64,000 bases of DNA, from contig NC_087072.1 of the NCBI RefSeq assembly GCF_026151205.1, positions 21,976,103-22,040,102 on the forward strand, given 5' to 3'. Source of the DNA: Bolinopsis microptera (lineage: Eukaryota; Ctenophora; Tentaculata; Lobata; Bolinopsidae). Made by a program: the position numbers and the translations under genes. The notes under the pieces are model-generated. The model searched no databases. It had not been told where the DNA came from and saw nothing but the letters and a program-made list of their open reading frames with translations. Positions 1 to 11,010 of this stretch are shown piece after piece (within the stretch, counting starts at the first letter, position 1; every line of letters begins with the position of its first letter).

Positions 1-488
1 GGTGATGACGGTGGTGATGACGGTGGTGATGACGACAACAACAAAACATGTACTGACAATCACAGCAGATGTTCCGAATGGGCTGGCCGAAACCCCTCAG
101 AGTGTGCAGAGGTGACTGCAATTTCGAAAATGTTTTTTCACAATTTAGTAACTTTTGATTGAGATGAAACTCAACTAATCAATAAAATTTGAGCAGTGCC
201 ATTACTTACTGTTTAACAAAACAAACCCCTCAGAACTGGACCTACATGAAGTCAAACTGCCAGAAATCCTGCCAGCAGTGTGGATGTCAAGACATGAGCG
301 CCAAGTGTGGAGGATGGAAAGCAAAGGGATATTGTGGATCCGGAGGTTATGTTGACTACATGAACTTCGTGTGCAGGAAGTCTTGTGACAAATGCGGTAA
401 AGATGACGGTGGTGACGGTGGAGATTGCCAGGAAGGTTTTAAGAAGTGCCCTGATGGCAGCTGTAAACACGAGCACTGGGACTGTTAG
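1..488 (+). CDS. Cysteine protease paralogue, 3' end (ShKT domains), partial
   Basis: This is the last part of a gene that starts before the window. The model is join(1..111, 234..488): donor GT at 112 and acceptor CAG at 231-233, phase 0. The product starts with a Gly/Asp-rich linker (GDDGGDD repeats). The first six-Cys ShKT domain is split by the 122-bp intron (C-TDNHSR-C-SEW before it, NWTYMKSNCQKSCQQC after it). A second complete ShKT domain follows (CQDMSAKCGGW to CRKSCDKC). The tail is a four-Cys module, [13 protein letters not shown]. The same linker and tail end the complete papain-family gene at 4939-10216, so this is very probably a tandem protease paralogue; its catalytic domain is outside the window. 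ShKT modules in animal proteases are usually extracellular interaction or channel-modulating modules. Role of this one is unknown. Confidence 0.85.
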
Positions 489-506
489 GATTCACGGACT
501 GGTTCA

Positions 507-512
507 AATAAA
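507..512 (+). terminator. Poly(A) signal AATAAA of the ShKT protease gene
   Basis: AATAAA lies 19 bases after the stop codon. The surrounding sequence is repeated after the stop of the second protease gene at 10238-10243, which supports it being the true 3' UTR. Confidence 0.75.
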
Positions 513-639
513 GCGCGTAGTAATTAGAAAACTTGCAATTTAGTTTTATCTGAAAATATTTACTAAATATTTGTTTTATTTTTTCAATATTTAGCCTGAA
601 ATAATTGTAACAGTTGACACAAATATAATCTCAAACTAT

Positions 640-872
640 TTTAGGTCAGAGGATACTTTGATAGACGTTATTATTCTAACATAATTTAGAATTTAGTAAT
701 GACTTGTTAGCCTCATTTCCCCCTCAATTATAAGGCAAAAAGGGGTCGGCTTGGCCAGCCTTCGACCTAAAGCATCCATCTCATGTATTTTAGGTCAGAT
801 GATACTTTGATAGACGTTATTATTCAAATATAATTCATAACTTAGTAATAACTTGTTAGCCTCATTTCCCTC
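640..872. repeat. Imperfect direct repeat of about 85 bp in intergenic DNA
   Basis: Two copies, at about 643-727 and 789-872, share AGGTCAG-GATACTTTGATAG and the trailer CTTGTTAGCCTCATTTCC. A shorter third relative (ACTCGTTAGCTTCAATTTTCC) lies near 1002-1024. The rest of 513-1065 is AT-rich and shows no gene. Confidence 0.6.
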
Positions 873-1077
873 TATTAGCGAAAATATTCCTCTTATCTTC
901 GGATTCTGAAAGAGTTCGATCTGATGAATCGATTGAAGTTGAACACGTCCAAACTTGTATTACATACTTGGAAGCTGTCATTAGAATACAAAATGTAAAA
1001 TGACTCGTTAGCTTCAATTTTCCCTCGATTAAATGCTTCAAAAATTGTATTAATCGAAACTCAATTAGTTGAACTAT

Positions 1078-4000
1078 CTTACTTACTTACTTACTTGTAC
1101 TTGAAAAGGTCTCCTCCTAGTCGTTGGAGTGGCCTGCACCACATAGTAACTCCTTTCTCCGGTGTATTAGACCTCTCCAGTGAACCCTGTCTGTAGCTTG
1201 TTGTTCTGCATCTTCTATCGTGATGTTATCGACACCTGTGAAGATTGCTGCATCCTCCCGGACACATGACAACCAGTTTTTCCGAGGTAAACCTCTTGAC
1301 CTTTTACCATGCTTTGGGATCCAGTGCAGAAGATAGTTGGGTATTCTTTCTTCTGGCATCCTCACCACCTGGCCAAACCATCGGAGTCTAGCTGCTCGTA
1401 CGAAAGTATCAACAGGGGCGATGTTAACCCGCTTAAGTACATCAGCATTAGATACATAATAAAACCATTTGATTTTCAGGATTCTCCTCAGACATCTATG
1501 ATGGAACACCTCAAATCTTTTCATCTGCGTCTGTGTGGTATTCCATACCTCACTTCCATAAAGCAGTATAGTGAGCACAGCCGCTTTGTAAATCCTGATT
1601 TTAGTTGGAGTCTTAATGCTGCGACTGTACCATATACTGCTAAGCTGATAGAATGCCCCAGAGGCCTTTTGAATTCGAGCTGATAGTTCTTTGTCAATTG
1701 TTCCATTCGCACTGATGATTGCACCCAAGTAAGTGAAATTGCTGACCTGCTGTATTGGGAGACCTTCCACATTGATGTCCATAGTGTCGTCTTTAGAATA
1801 CGGCCTCTGCGATGCACTTTTGCTGACAACCATGCTCTGTGTTTTGCCAGCATTAATCTTCAGACCCGCATAGGCACTGTATTTGCAGAGAAGGTCAGTG
1901 GTTTCCTGCAGCCCCTCTTTTGAGTTATCTAACATGGCCATGTCATCAGCGTAATCAGTGTCCAAGAGATGTTTCTCTTCTACCCCGGGGGCTGGCAGCT
2001 GTAATAAAGCCCCCTTGCTAATGACTTTGTTTAGTTCCATAAGGTATGCCGAAAAATTCAAACAAAAGTTGAAGACTGGTGGTCCCTGTATATCACCTTG
2101 CCCAGTTCCCGAGTTGACATCAAACCAACCTGTAACCTCTCCATTGACCCTAACAGCACTAATTGTGTGAGTGAAGAAAACCTTTATAATTCTAATGTAC
2201 TTGTCAGGTAAGCCGTAGTGCTGCATACTTCTCCAAATGAACTGCCTGTCAATCGAATCAAAAGCTGCTTTGAAATCAACAAAATTAATATACAGAGGAA
2301 TATTATACTCAATGCATTGGTGTATAATACAGCGGAGTGAATAAACCTGGTCAATACATGAGCGATTCTGTCTAAAACCACTTTGATTCTCCCGGAGAAA
2401 TTTTTCCATGCCATTGCTAAGTCTCTGCAGGAGTATCATCTGCAGGAGCTTCGGGGCTGTGGATCTTAATGTAATGCCTCTGTTGTTAGCGCAATGAGAG
2501 GTGTCACCTTTCTTTCCAACGATGATAATAACACCTTTGGACCAATCCTCAGGAATCTTCTCATCTTCCCACACTTTCTTGAACAACACAACTAGTTGAT
2601 CAACCAACCCATCCTGTCCATACTTAAGTTGCTCGTTGGTGATACCATCCACTCCTGGACTTTTGTGATTCTTGAGTTTTTTGAGGGCATCAACAATCTC
2701 GTTTCTTGTAGGAGCTTCATCCGAATCGGAAAGGTCGTCAAAACTGGGTTGCGGAGGGATGTTGTCTAGGTCAGAAATATTGGCCTCTTGCGGGGGAGGG
2801 TTCAATAGCCTAGAGAAGTGCTCTTTCCACCTTTCTTTCTGGGCATGAGGGTCGGCAATCAACTGGCCAGATACGTCTCTAACTGCAGTTGACTGCTTCT
2901 TCTTCTTTCCAGATATGACATTGATCTTCTGCCATACCTCACGTTGCTGACCTTTTCTCGCAGCTTCTTCCAAGTCATTGGCCATTCTACGTGCCCAGTT
3001 GTTATCGTCCACCTTGCTACTTTTTTTAAAGAGCTTATTCAATCTAGAATACTCTGACCTGTTAGCGTTCGAATTAGGGTCTTTACGCTTAAATTCCTTA
3101 CGGTTCTTCAATAATTCTTTTGTCTTCTGAGATTGGTGCCTGTCCTTCTTTTTTCGAGGTCTTTGCCCAAGAATTTCCATGGAAACTTGTTGGACAGTTG
3201 TCTTGAAGTTGTCCCACATTGATTCCAGGTCAACCTCAGGTTCCAAACAGTCAAATTTGTTTCTCAGAACAATATTGTATTCGGAAACAAGTGAATGATC
3301 ACGCAGATGCTCAATAGCAGGAATCTCAAGCTTACGTTCCTGCTTCTTTTTCACTGACATAAGCTTCATTCTCAGTCGTGCTCTTACCAAATAGTGATCA
3401 GACCCAATGTCAGCCCCCCTACAAACTTTTACATTTAGCAGAGAGCCTCCAAACTTCTTACTGATACAGATGTGGTCTATTTGGTTTACAGTACGACCAT
3501 TAGGTGATCTCCACGTACCTTTATGTATATCCTTTTGCTGAAACATAGTGCCACCGATGGTAAGTTGGTGGGCAATGCAAAAGTCCAACAATCGGGTACC
3601 ATTGTCATTTGATGAGCTGTGAAGCGAGTGCCCACCAATGACACCTGACATAGAACTGCAGTCCGATGTGACCTTAGCATTAAGATCACCCCGTAGTAAT
3701 TTTAGATCATGTCGGGGTAGCTCATCGAATGCACTTGACAACTGCTGGTAGAATTCATCCTTATCATCTGAAGCCCCCTCAGTTGGCGCATATGCCACAA
3801 CAACAGAGATGTTCAGGTGTTGACTATGCAGCCTTGCACTCAACAAACGGTCAGATATTGGTAGATAGGAAATTAATGAATTTTTAATCTTCTTTGAAAG
3901 GGTAAGACCGACACCTCGCCTTCTTATACCGTCCGTCCTCCCTGAATAAATAAGTAAGGAGCCATTATCCAGTAGCTCTGATCCTGTACCAGGCATATGG

Positions 4001-4578
4001 GTCTCAGTTATACCCAGCAAGTCCAACTTATACTCAGAGATATTCTCTGATAGCTGGAACAACTGACTTGAACTACTTGTCAGAGATAATACATTCCATG
4101 TCCCAAATGTAAGACCTGTTTTAGAATAATTCGCTGGCTGTTTCTTATTAGAGTCGGAGTCCACATGGGTGATCTGTGGAAAAATAAATCTGCTACAATG
4201 ACGTGTTCTCCCAACACTCATCTGGCCACGGGGGTCCCTTAGGCTTTGCCCCGCCACCTTCATACTGGTATCATCCGTCCTTGCATAGGGAGCCACACAC
4301 CGTTTCTTGTTGTTACTTTGTGATGTTTCTGCAGCAAATTTTTAGAGAGGAGAAGTTGCTAGCATCTCGCACCCGGTTTTTTATCGACCTTTGCCTGTCT
4401 AGATCCATAGTGTTTAGTTGCACGTCATCTGTTTAAACTGGAGTCACCCAGGACAGATTACAATGCTTAATAGTAGCACCTCGAAAAGGATGTGATTCTT
4501 CATCACGCACTATGGTCATTGGAATAGGAGAGGTTATTGGCTTCACCGCCTTCACGATCACTATTCCCTGATATTATA
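1078..4578 (-). mobile_element. APE-type non-LTR retrotransposon (LINE), near full length
   Basis: The element reads on the minus strand. Its 3' end at 1078-1097 is a short (AAGT)n-type tail, seen as repeated CTTA on the plus strand. It is flanked by a perfect 12-bp direct repeat TAGTTGAACTAT at 1066-1077 and 4579-4590, the expected target-site duplication. The interior holds one long ORF (1117-4296). The roughly 280 bp between the ORF start and the 5' boundary is untranslated and no ORF1 is visible. Together the tail, target duplication and open frame suggest a recent insertion. Confidence 0.9.
1117..4296 (-). CDS. LINE ORF: endonuclease plus reverse transcriptase (1059 aa)
   Basis: The N-terminal half is an exonuclease-endonuclease-phosphatase (APE-like) domain starting at about residue 65 (GTWNVLSL). 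It contains ITETHM, a GDLNA motif (canonical GDFN with Phe to Leu) near 200 and GSDHYLV near 295. The reverse transcriptase domain spans roughly 540-850: GVDGITNEQLKYG, YINFVDFKAAFDSID (motif A), SGTGQGDIQGPP (motif B) and YADD near 782 (motif C). The C-terminus has LRWFGQVVRMPEERIP and a basic GKRSRGLPRKNW stretch, as in many RTE-like LINEs. These elements nick target DNA and reverse-transcribe their RNA there. The frame is uninterrupted for its full length, so it may still be functional. Clade assignment beyond APE-type LINE is tentative. Confidence 0.92.
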   Translation of the reverse strand: MAPYARTDDTSMKVAGQSLRDPRGQMSVGRTRHCSRFIFPQITHVDSDSNKKQPANYSKTGLTFGTWNVLSLTSSSSQLFQLSENISEYKLDLLGITETHMPGTGSELLDNGSLLIYSGRTDGIRRRGVGLTLSKKIKNSLISYLPISDRLLSARLHSQHLNISVVVAYAPTEGASDDKDEFYQQLSSAFDELPRHDLKLLRGDLNAKVTSDCSSMSGVIGGHSLHSSSNDNGTRLLDFCIAHQLTIGGTMFQQKDIHKGTWRSPNGRTVNQIDHICISKKFGGSLLNVKVCRGADIGSDHYLVRARLRMKLMSVKKKQERKLEIPAIEHLRDHSLVSEYNIVLRNKFDCLEPEVDLESMWDNFKTTVQQVSMEILGQRPRKKKDRHQSQKTKELLKNRKEFKRKDPNSNANRSEYSRLNKLFKKSSKVDDNNWARRMANDLEEAARKGQQREVWQKINVISGKKKKQSTAVRDVSGQLIADPHAQKERWKEHFSRLLNPPPQEANISDLDNIPPQPSFDDLSDSDEAPTRNEIVDALKKLKNHKSPGVDGITNEQLKYGQDGLVDQLVVLFKKVWEDEKIPEDWSKGVIIIVGKKGDTSHCANNRGITLRSTAPKLLQMILLQRLSNGMEKFLRENQSGFRQNRSCIDQVYSLRCIIHQCIEYNIPLYINFVDFKAAFDSIDRQFIWRSMQHYGLPDKYIRIIKVFFTHTISAVRVNGEVTGWFDVNSGTGQGDIQGPPVFNFCLNFSAYLMELNKVISKGALLQLPAPGVEEKHLLDTDYADDMAMLDNSKEGLQETTDLLCKYSAYAGLKINAGKTQSMVVSKSASQRPYSKDDTMDINVEGLPIQQVSNFTYLGAIISANGTIDKELSARIQKASGAFYQLSSIWYSRSIKTPTKIRIYKAAVLTILLYGSEVWNTTQTQMKRFEVFHHRCLRRILKIKWFYYVSNADVLKRVNIAPVDTFVRAARLRWFGQVVRMPEERIPNYLLHWIPKHGKRSRGLPRKNWLSCVREDAAIFTGVDNITIEDAEQQATDRVHWRGLIHRRKELLCGAGHSND

Positions 4579-4878
4579 TAGTTGAACTATAGACATGTGA
4601 AATATCATATGCCTATATTAAAAGTTCTTGCTGTGACAATCTTCTAAAGTTAAATTGGAAAAAAAAGGTCCATCTCGTGCGAACTTTCCTAATAACCAGG
4701 GTCCAAACTAGAAAGGTGTCTAAAATTGCGTCTAAACTCGCTCTCGAAGTTGCGATTTTGAACATCTGTTTTTAATTTCACACTTCAAATTTTTTGACAC
4801 GGTAAAACTCGTCTAGCAAACTTAATTTAAGCGCGTTAATAGAATCAAACCTCACAAACAAATACATTTGAAAATCCC

Positions 4879-4886
4879 TATAAAAA
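4879..4886 (+). promoter_or_regulatory. TATA box upstream of the cysteine protease gene
   Basis: TATAAAAA lies about 53 bp before the ATG at 4939, a plausible core promoter with a short 5' UTR. The sequence between the LINE target duplication (4590) and this box is AT-rich with no visible gene. Confidence 0.55.
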
Positions 4887-4938
4887 TCAACCTGCTGCCG
4901 CTGGCATACAAATTTCAGTTCTTACTAAAACAGAAATC

Positions 4939-7900
4939 ATGATTTTCTTTGTGCTCCTAATTGGAGCTGCTTCAGCAGCAGCACCCGGACTTCTCCAGTC
5001 AGCCCTGAGTAACCCCGCTGTCTTCACCAAACTGTTCTCTGAGTATGGAGTAGCCCAGGATAGACATTACCTTGCACAGGAGAGGCGACTCAGAGCAGGT
5101 CTCTTCAGACAGACCCTTAAAGAGGTGGGTATCAGTGGGCACTGGGTAGTAGGTATTAGTAGGTACCGAATACCGCTCTAGTTGGCGAATCTTTTTCCAG
5201 GTTATCAAATAGTTAATTCTCAACTGAGCCATAGGAAGATGATTCTGAGTGCATGCATTATTTTTGTATCCTTCACTTTACTGTTTACTTACTTACTTTG
5301 TTACTTTGTTGGGCTTCATAGAATCCTCTATCGGGCCATCGAAAAAGTCGACCCCCCGGACAGTATAGAAACTGTTTTATCACCACTCCAATCCAGCAAG
5401 GAGTTTCCATTCCGACGGCTGTATCCTGGAGCTGGAGGCTCGTCCGGAAATGACTTCACAAAGTTCGTTAAAGCTGCTTTGAATTGCATAGGATCCTCGA
5501 TGGTGTGCATATGTGTTGGGATTACATTCCATAATCGAGGTCCAGTGACTGCAAATGAGTTGTCATGTAGTGCTTGATTACGTTGACTGCTGGATTTAGC
5601 TATACTGGGCGCAACTGCTTTTTGACTATGTCTGACAGTCACCGAGAACTGGATACCAATATCATTAGGGCACTTGCAATGCAGAACTTTCCACATGTTG
5701 ATGATTAAATACTGTTCTCTTATTCTTTGCAATGATATCACTATCAGATCTAGGGCCTTTAATCTCTGCCAGTAGTTGAGGTGCTGGGTGCCATCTATTT
5801 TTGATGTAAACGTACGCTGAATCCCTTCTAGCTGTTGGATGTCCTTGTTCTTAGAGAAATTCCACAAAGGACAGCAATACTCCGTCTCCAGATGACTTCT
5901 AACGAGAGACTTGTATAGAGTCATCATGGTGGCTTTGTCTCTCGTTTTGAACGCACAGAACTCTATCCTTCATTACCTTGGCAGGAAACAAATTGCGGTG
6001 CTCCTACTGTTAGACTACTCCAAAGCTTTCGACCTACTTGAACACAAAATTTTGCTTAAAAAACTGGAACACTACGGAATTAGAGGTATAGCACTAAGCT
6101 GGTTCGACTCCTATCTTCACGATCGTCATCAGTTCGTCACAGTCAACGGGGTTGATTCCAGTCCCAAGACGATCAATTATGGTATTCCTCAAGGCTCTAT
6201 TCTGGGCCCCCTACTCTTCGTCATCTATATAAACGACCTCCCCGGAATCTCAGACCTGGCCAAGTTCATACTTTACGCCGATGATGCAAATATTATAGTC
6301 ACGGGCCATAACGAGGAAGAAATTCAAAGTAAGCTCTCCATGATTGCAACACTTCTAGTGAATTGGGTAAGTAGCAACGGGCTTTCTTTAAACCTGAAGA
6401 AGACCCACTATATGGTCTTCAGTAACCGTAAAGTAGATTATTCCAAAATAAGTCTCAACATATCTGGAACAAACATTGAACGGGTTACTGAGGCACGGTT
6501 TCTGGGTGTTATAATTGATGAGAAACTAACATGGTGTAAACATATCACAGCGGTAAGATTAAAAATGAGTAGGTACATAGGCATCATGTTCAAATTAAAA
6601 CGACATCTGCCCCTAAAAGTGCGACTACAACTCTACCATAGTTTTATTGAGGCACATGTTAACTACTGCTCGTTAGCCTGGGGATTCGCGGCAAAATGTC
6701 ACATTGAGACATTATTCCGTAGACAAAAGCAAGGAATGCGGATGGTTATGCCAGGATATGTAAATTACTTTTACAAAGACGGCAAATTGCCAGCTCACAC
6801 CAGAGAAGCATTCTGCAAATTTGAGATTTTGACAATACACGGCATCATCGTAAAGAATGCGCTTACATTAATGCACCGCATGAAGCACTTTCCTAACACA
6901 GTACCTGTATCAATTAGAAATTTGTTTCCAGATAACATACCCACGCATGGTTCAAATCATGAGAACAGTAGCGAATGGCTAGATACGTACAATAACCGAT
7001 GTTTCAAAGCATCCATCTTTTTAAAGGACCTTTACTAGCTCTAACAGACACCAACAAGAACATCACGTCCCTACCTAGCTTATTTTCAATAAATATTTAC
7101 AAATCGAACGCAAAACGCGTGCTTCTTGAGCAACAGTCAACACTAGCTAACTCAGAGGACAGCTGGCCAGCATTTCTGCTACACAACGTACCTGGTTTGA
7201 GGAAGTCCAATAGATGAGGGATGATTGAGTAATACAGCGACCAATAATCGCTAAATCATGACATCATATCATAACATAACATAACATAGGACGACAGCAA
7301 ACACACAATAAACGAGCAGTAATAAACAACGTTCGCTTAATGGACTGACATATTTCAGCATATTTTTCACTGCCAAAGCGCTGATAACAGCAAGCCTTAC
7401 CCCACTCCGCGCGGCTTTTTAATGCACTAAATCTTAAAGATAATTCTCGCGATAAAATTTTCATCGTCACGCTTGAAAATTTCTAGAAATTAGAATAGCC
7501 GTATATTATAACAAACTATAGCAAGCAGAATTAAAAGATAAAAGGTTCTGGGACTTGAGTGGTACAAATAAAATGAAAGGCATGCTAATCATGCTCACGT
7601 ACTGTAATGTGTCGAGAGTTTTTTTAATTTTTACTATTTGACAAAATAATTGATCTTTTTAGTGTGAGTGTGATTTCAACTTTGAGTTTGATAATATTTT
7701 GAAACGACTTTCGATATTATTGATTATTATATTTAATAAACTGTCTCAAAGCCCTTAGAGGTGGCTCTATACGGGTCTTTACAACAAGCACCCAAGAATT
7801 AGCAACTTTTCCTGCACGTTCAGCTATCCTGTTGACGTGTGGGGTCCAGGACAAATCAGCGGAAACTGTCACTCCTAGATCTTTCACCGTTTGAGTGGGG

Positions 7901-10216
7901 GTACAGCATGTTTTCGTTAGACACTTCATATGTTTGAGTTTGGATGGCGAATGGATGATCAGACAAGGAATTCTTTGGACAATGCCTGTGAACAAGAAGT
8001 TCGAACTTATCCTCATCAAGGGCCATGTTGTTGCACTTAGCGGTAGCCCAATTAACAACAGAGTTGAGATCATCCTGCAGGACATCTTTGTCGGCCAAAC
8101 TGTAGATATGCTTAAGAATCCTAGTGTCATCAGCAAAGAATCTGATGACAGACCCTTTAACACATAGCTTCATATCATTTATGAACAGAATGAATAACAG
8201 TGGCCCAAGAACGGTGCCTTGTTGAACTCCGCTGAGGATTGCGGCAGGAAATGATGAGACACCATTTAACACATTACACAACACATTGCCTTCTTTCAGT
8301 CAGTAAGGATTTGATCCAGTTTACCACCTTCTCATGAAACCCCAATCTCTTCATTTTCAGAAGCAGTAACCGATGATCGAGCTTATTAAAGGCTTTGGCA
8401 AAATCCAAATATATAGCGTCAGTGTCTTCATTTCTAGTAAGACCCTGAACTATATCGTCTACGTGACATAACAGCTGGGTGATGCAGCTTCTTCCTGAGC
8501 GAAACCAGTGCTGGTTGTGGCAGAGTATCTGATTTTTCTCAATGAAGTCAACCATAACAGTCCACGAAGGATACGTTCATACACGTTGATGATGTGCGAA
8601 GTGAGAGCACATCATCAAAGTGTATGAACGTTTACTATAGTTCATGGGTACATATTATACAGAAGTCCACTAATATAAACCAGCGTTTCAGAACTGACCG
8701 TGTCCCACCCCAGGTTGTAGAACATAACGGTGTGGGAGATCGAGAGGATTGGGTGATGGAACTTAACATGTTCGCTGACATGACTGAGGAGGAAAAGGCT
8801 GGTTACACTGGATTCAACGCTTCTCAGGCCTTTGAAAGTCTTGGTGATGTTGAGGAGGCAGTAGTTCCTCAATACCTCTCTAACCCTTCCTGTGAGTTAT
8901 CATCAATTTAATCATGAAGGCATCTTGATTCTTGGAGTCTTACTTTTAGAATTCCAACAAAGCACACGGTGTTTATATTTACTTTGGTTTATAAATAAAA
9001 CATTCCGAATCTCAGCTAAGGACTGGAGAGGGGTAGCCGTAACCAAAGTAAAAGACCAAAAGAGCTGCGGTTCTTGCTGGATCTTCTCTGCAGTAAGTAA
9101 TTTATATACATCCGCCAAAAAACCCTTAAAAGTCTCAAAGTTTAAATCCTTTTATTTGTTCTAACTTGAGCTGATACCGGCCAGTTAATTTATGTTTTTA
9201 CTCAGTTTGGAGCTCTCGAAGGACACTACAAGACTCAAGGTAGCATCCTGAAATCTTTCTCCGAGCAAGAAGGTTTGAACTGTATCCAGTGGAACGGCTG
9301 TAATGGAGGCTTCATGGGAGACGTTTTCGACTGGCTCAAAGAATCAAACAGGGTAGGAGCAATGAAAGATCTCCCCTACCGTGGAAAACCGGGAAGTTGC
9401 AGTGGCAATCGCCATGAAAACGCTCTCATTGCTTTCCGTGTAACTGGTTACTCTAACGCTAGAGGAGATTCCGGCCATGTTACTGCTCTGGCCACCAAGG
9501 GACCCCTCTCTGTCGGCTACAGTGTTGCCAGTGATTTCTTCAAGTACAAGGGTGGAGTCTACAGGAAGTCTTCCTGTTCAGGTAGGTGTTCTTCTTGAGA
9601 ATAGTTCGAAGTGTCATTTAATATCCAAGTACACATTCATTTGGTGGAGCTTTTGACATCCTGAGTTTAGCCATTCTAAATTATAAATTTTGATCATCAA
9701 TACTAATCATATATTTAATCACCACTTCAGTATAAATATCCCAGGCGGAGGGCACGCTGTGACGAGTGTAGGTTACACTGCTGACTACTTCAGGATGAAG
9801 AACAGTTGGGGCGCTCGGTGGGGTGAGAGCGGTTACTTCAGGATCGGGCGTGGTAATGTGTGCGGAATCACCGACATGGGATTCGCTCCTACCTTCAAAT
9901 CTACCGGTCAAACTGACAATGGCACTGATGAGGGAGGTAAGCCGGGAAGCCGATAAGACTCGTTGTATACAATTTTTCAGGCACCATAGCCATAGCAAGT
10001 GAATAATTAAGTCCTTATTAATTTTGTCACTTGCTTAAGTTATTCAGATTGCGTCTAGGACGTGAATCCCATGACTAACAACTGATCACGATATCTTCTA
10101 ATTCAGGTGATGACGGTGGTGATGACGACAACAGTGGTGGTTACGGTGGAGATTGTCACGAAGGTTTTAGGAAGTGCCCTGATGGCAGCTGTAAACACGA
10201 GCACTGGGACTGTTAG
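4939..10216 (+). CDS. Secreted papain-family (C1A) cysteine protease, six exons, 372 aa
   Basis: Model: join(4939..5124, 8714..8891, 9016..9092, 9206..9581, 9745..9936, 10107..10216). All junctions are GT-AG and the phases agree (0,1,0,1,1). Residues 1-16 are a signal peptide ([16 protein letters not shown]). An I29-type propeptide follows, including [11 protein letters not shown]. The mature domain carries the oxyanion Gln136 and catalytic Cys142 (QKSCGSCW), the [12 protein letters not shown] segment, catalytic His276 (GGGHAV) and Asn292 ([14 protein letters not shown]). The C-terminus is a Gly/Asp linker plus the four-Cys tail also seen in the paralogue at 1-488, here without ShKT domains. 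WIF replaces the usual WAF after the active Cys. The likely role is extracellular or lysosomal digestion. Intron 1 (3.6 kb) is swollen by LINE insertions. Confidence 0.88.
5328..5950 (-). pseudogene. LINE fragment A, 3' part (CR1/Jockey-like RT C-terminus)
   Basis: An open frame on the minus strand encodes the thumb and C-terminal region of a CR1/Jockey-like LINE ([20 protein letters not shown], then [14 protein letters not shown]). It lacks the RT catalytic core. The missing upstream part of what looks like the same element is at 7717-8560 on the same strand, separated by an oppositely oriented LINE. It lies inside protease intron 1. Confidence 0.8.
5945..7290 (+). pseudogene. LINE fragment B, 5'-truncated CR1/Jockey-like RT
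   Basis: The frame runs 5911-7038, but homology starts near [12 protein letters not shown] motifs are DYSKAFD (A), [13 protein letters not shown] (B) and YADD (C). No endonuclease is present, so it is 5' truncated. A short ATAAC-type tail (repeated CATAA) at about 7264-7290 marks the 3' end. It sits between the two halves of LINE fragment A and so probably inserted into it. From 7290 to about 7715 I see no gene. Confidence 0.82.
7717..8560 (-). pseudogene. LINE fragment A, 5' part (RT core, frameshifted)
   Basis: Three overlapping minus-strand frames together cover an RT core: [30 protein letters not shown] (motif A), [19 protein letters not shown] (motif B), RFFADD (motif C, FADD) and [18 protein letters not shown]. 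Frame changes near 8270 and 7900 show decay. The protein order continues into the fragment at 5328-5950, so both pieces are likely one element split by fragment B. Confidence 0.8.
8574..8630. repeat. Inverted repeat, 24-bp arms, 9-nt loop
   Basis: The arm starting CGTTCATACACGTTGATGAT pairs with the arm ending TCATCAAAGTGTATGAACG, with one mismatch. It lies between the LINE remains and protease exon 2. Confidence 0.7.
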
Positions 10217-10237
10217 GATTTTTGATGGAGTAGTTCA

Positions 10238-10243
10238 AATAAA
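10238..10243 (+). terminator. Poly(A) signal AATAAA of the cysteine protease gene
   Basis: It lies 21 bases past the stop. About 120 bp downstream (10244-10367) closely match 513-633 after the first protease gene, so the duplicated unit includes 3' flanking DNA. From 10370 to 11008 I see no gene. Confidence 0.75.
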
Positions 10244-11010
10244 GCGCGTAGAAATTAGAAAACTTGCAATTTAGTTTTATCTGAAAACATTGACCAAATA
10301 GTTGTTTTATTTGTTCAATCTTTAGTCTGAAATAATTGTAACAGTTGACACAAATATAATCTCAAACTGAAAATATATTTACGATTATTTGCATTACTAG
10401 AGTGATATCTGAAAAACAAGTACCAATTATATCGTTCGACTGTGTATTCACAGCATCTTCTACTATCGCTTTTAGTTTTATATCTCAAAGTACAAAAAGC
10501 TGAGAATTTAGTTTTTCAGAGTACGTCATACTATCTCGAACTAGTTTCTCGAATACATTACAACTCGCAAGGTTAACTGGGCGTTCAGTAAAAAGCCGGG
10601 CGTTATCTTTCTGAATCTGTTGCACTGTGGAGTGTGGAGAAAGTTGAACCAGCCGAACTCAGAGGCCGTTATTATCATCAGGAGGTTGTCTTGACCGTCC
10701 TGAGTTTGGAGTGAACGTTTTGTATTAAATTAAGTATACTTTTCGACAAGTTCTTCAGTTCAGCAGTGGACAATATTCTCTTCACCAAAGGAACAGTTTA
10801 CGGAATATAGTCAGCAGATTTGGCACATGTAGCAAGGGGAATTTAACGCGGAAATCTGGAAAGATTATTTTGCGTTCTGTGCAAGACACAAATTTTCATT
10901 TCTGAAAAATTAAGAAATAATCGATTTTTGATATCAAGCTTAGACACTGATATGGCTCTCATAAGGTCCTCTGTATAGTTTAATAACGACAGGTTTCTTA
11001 TTTTAACATA

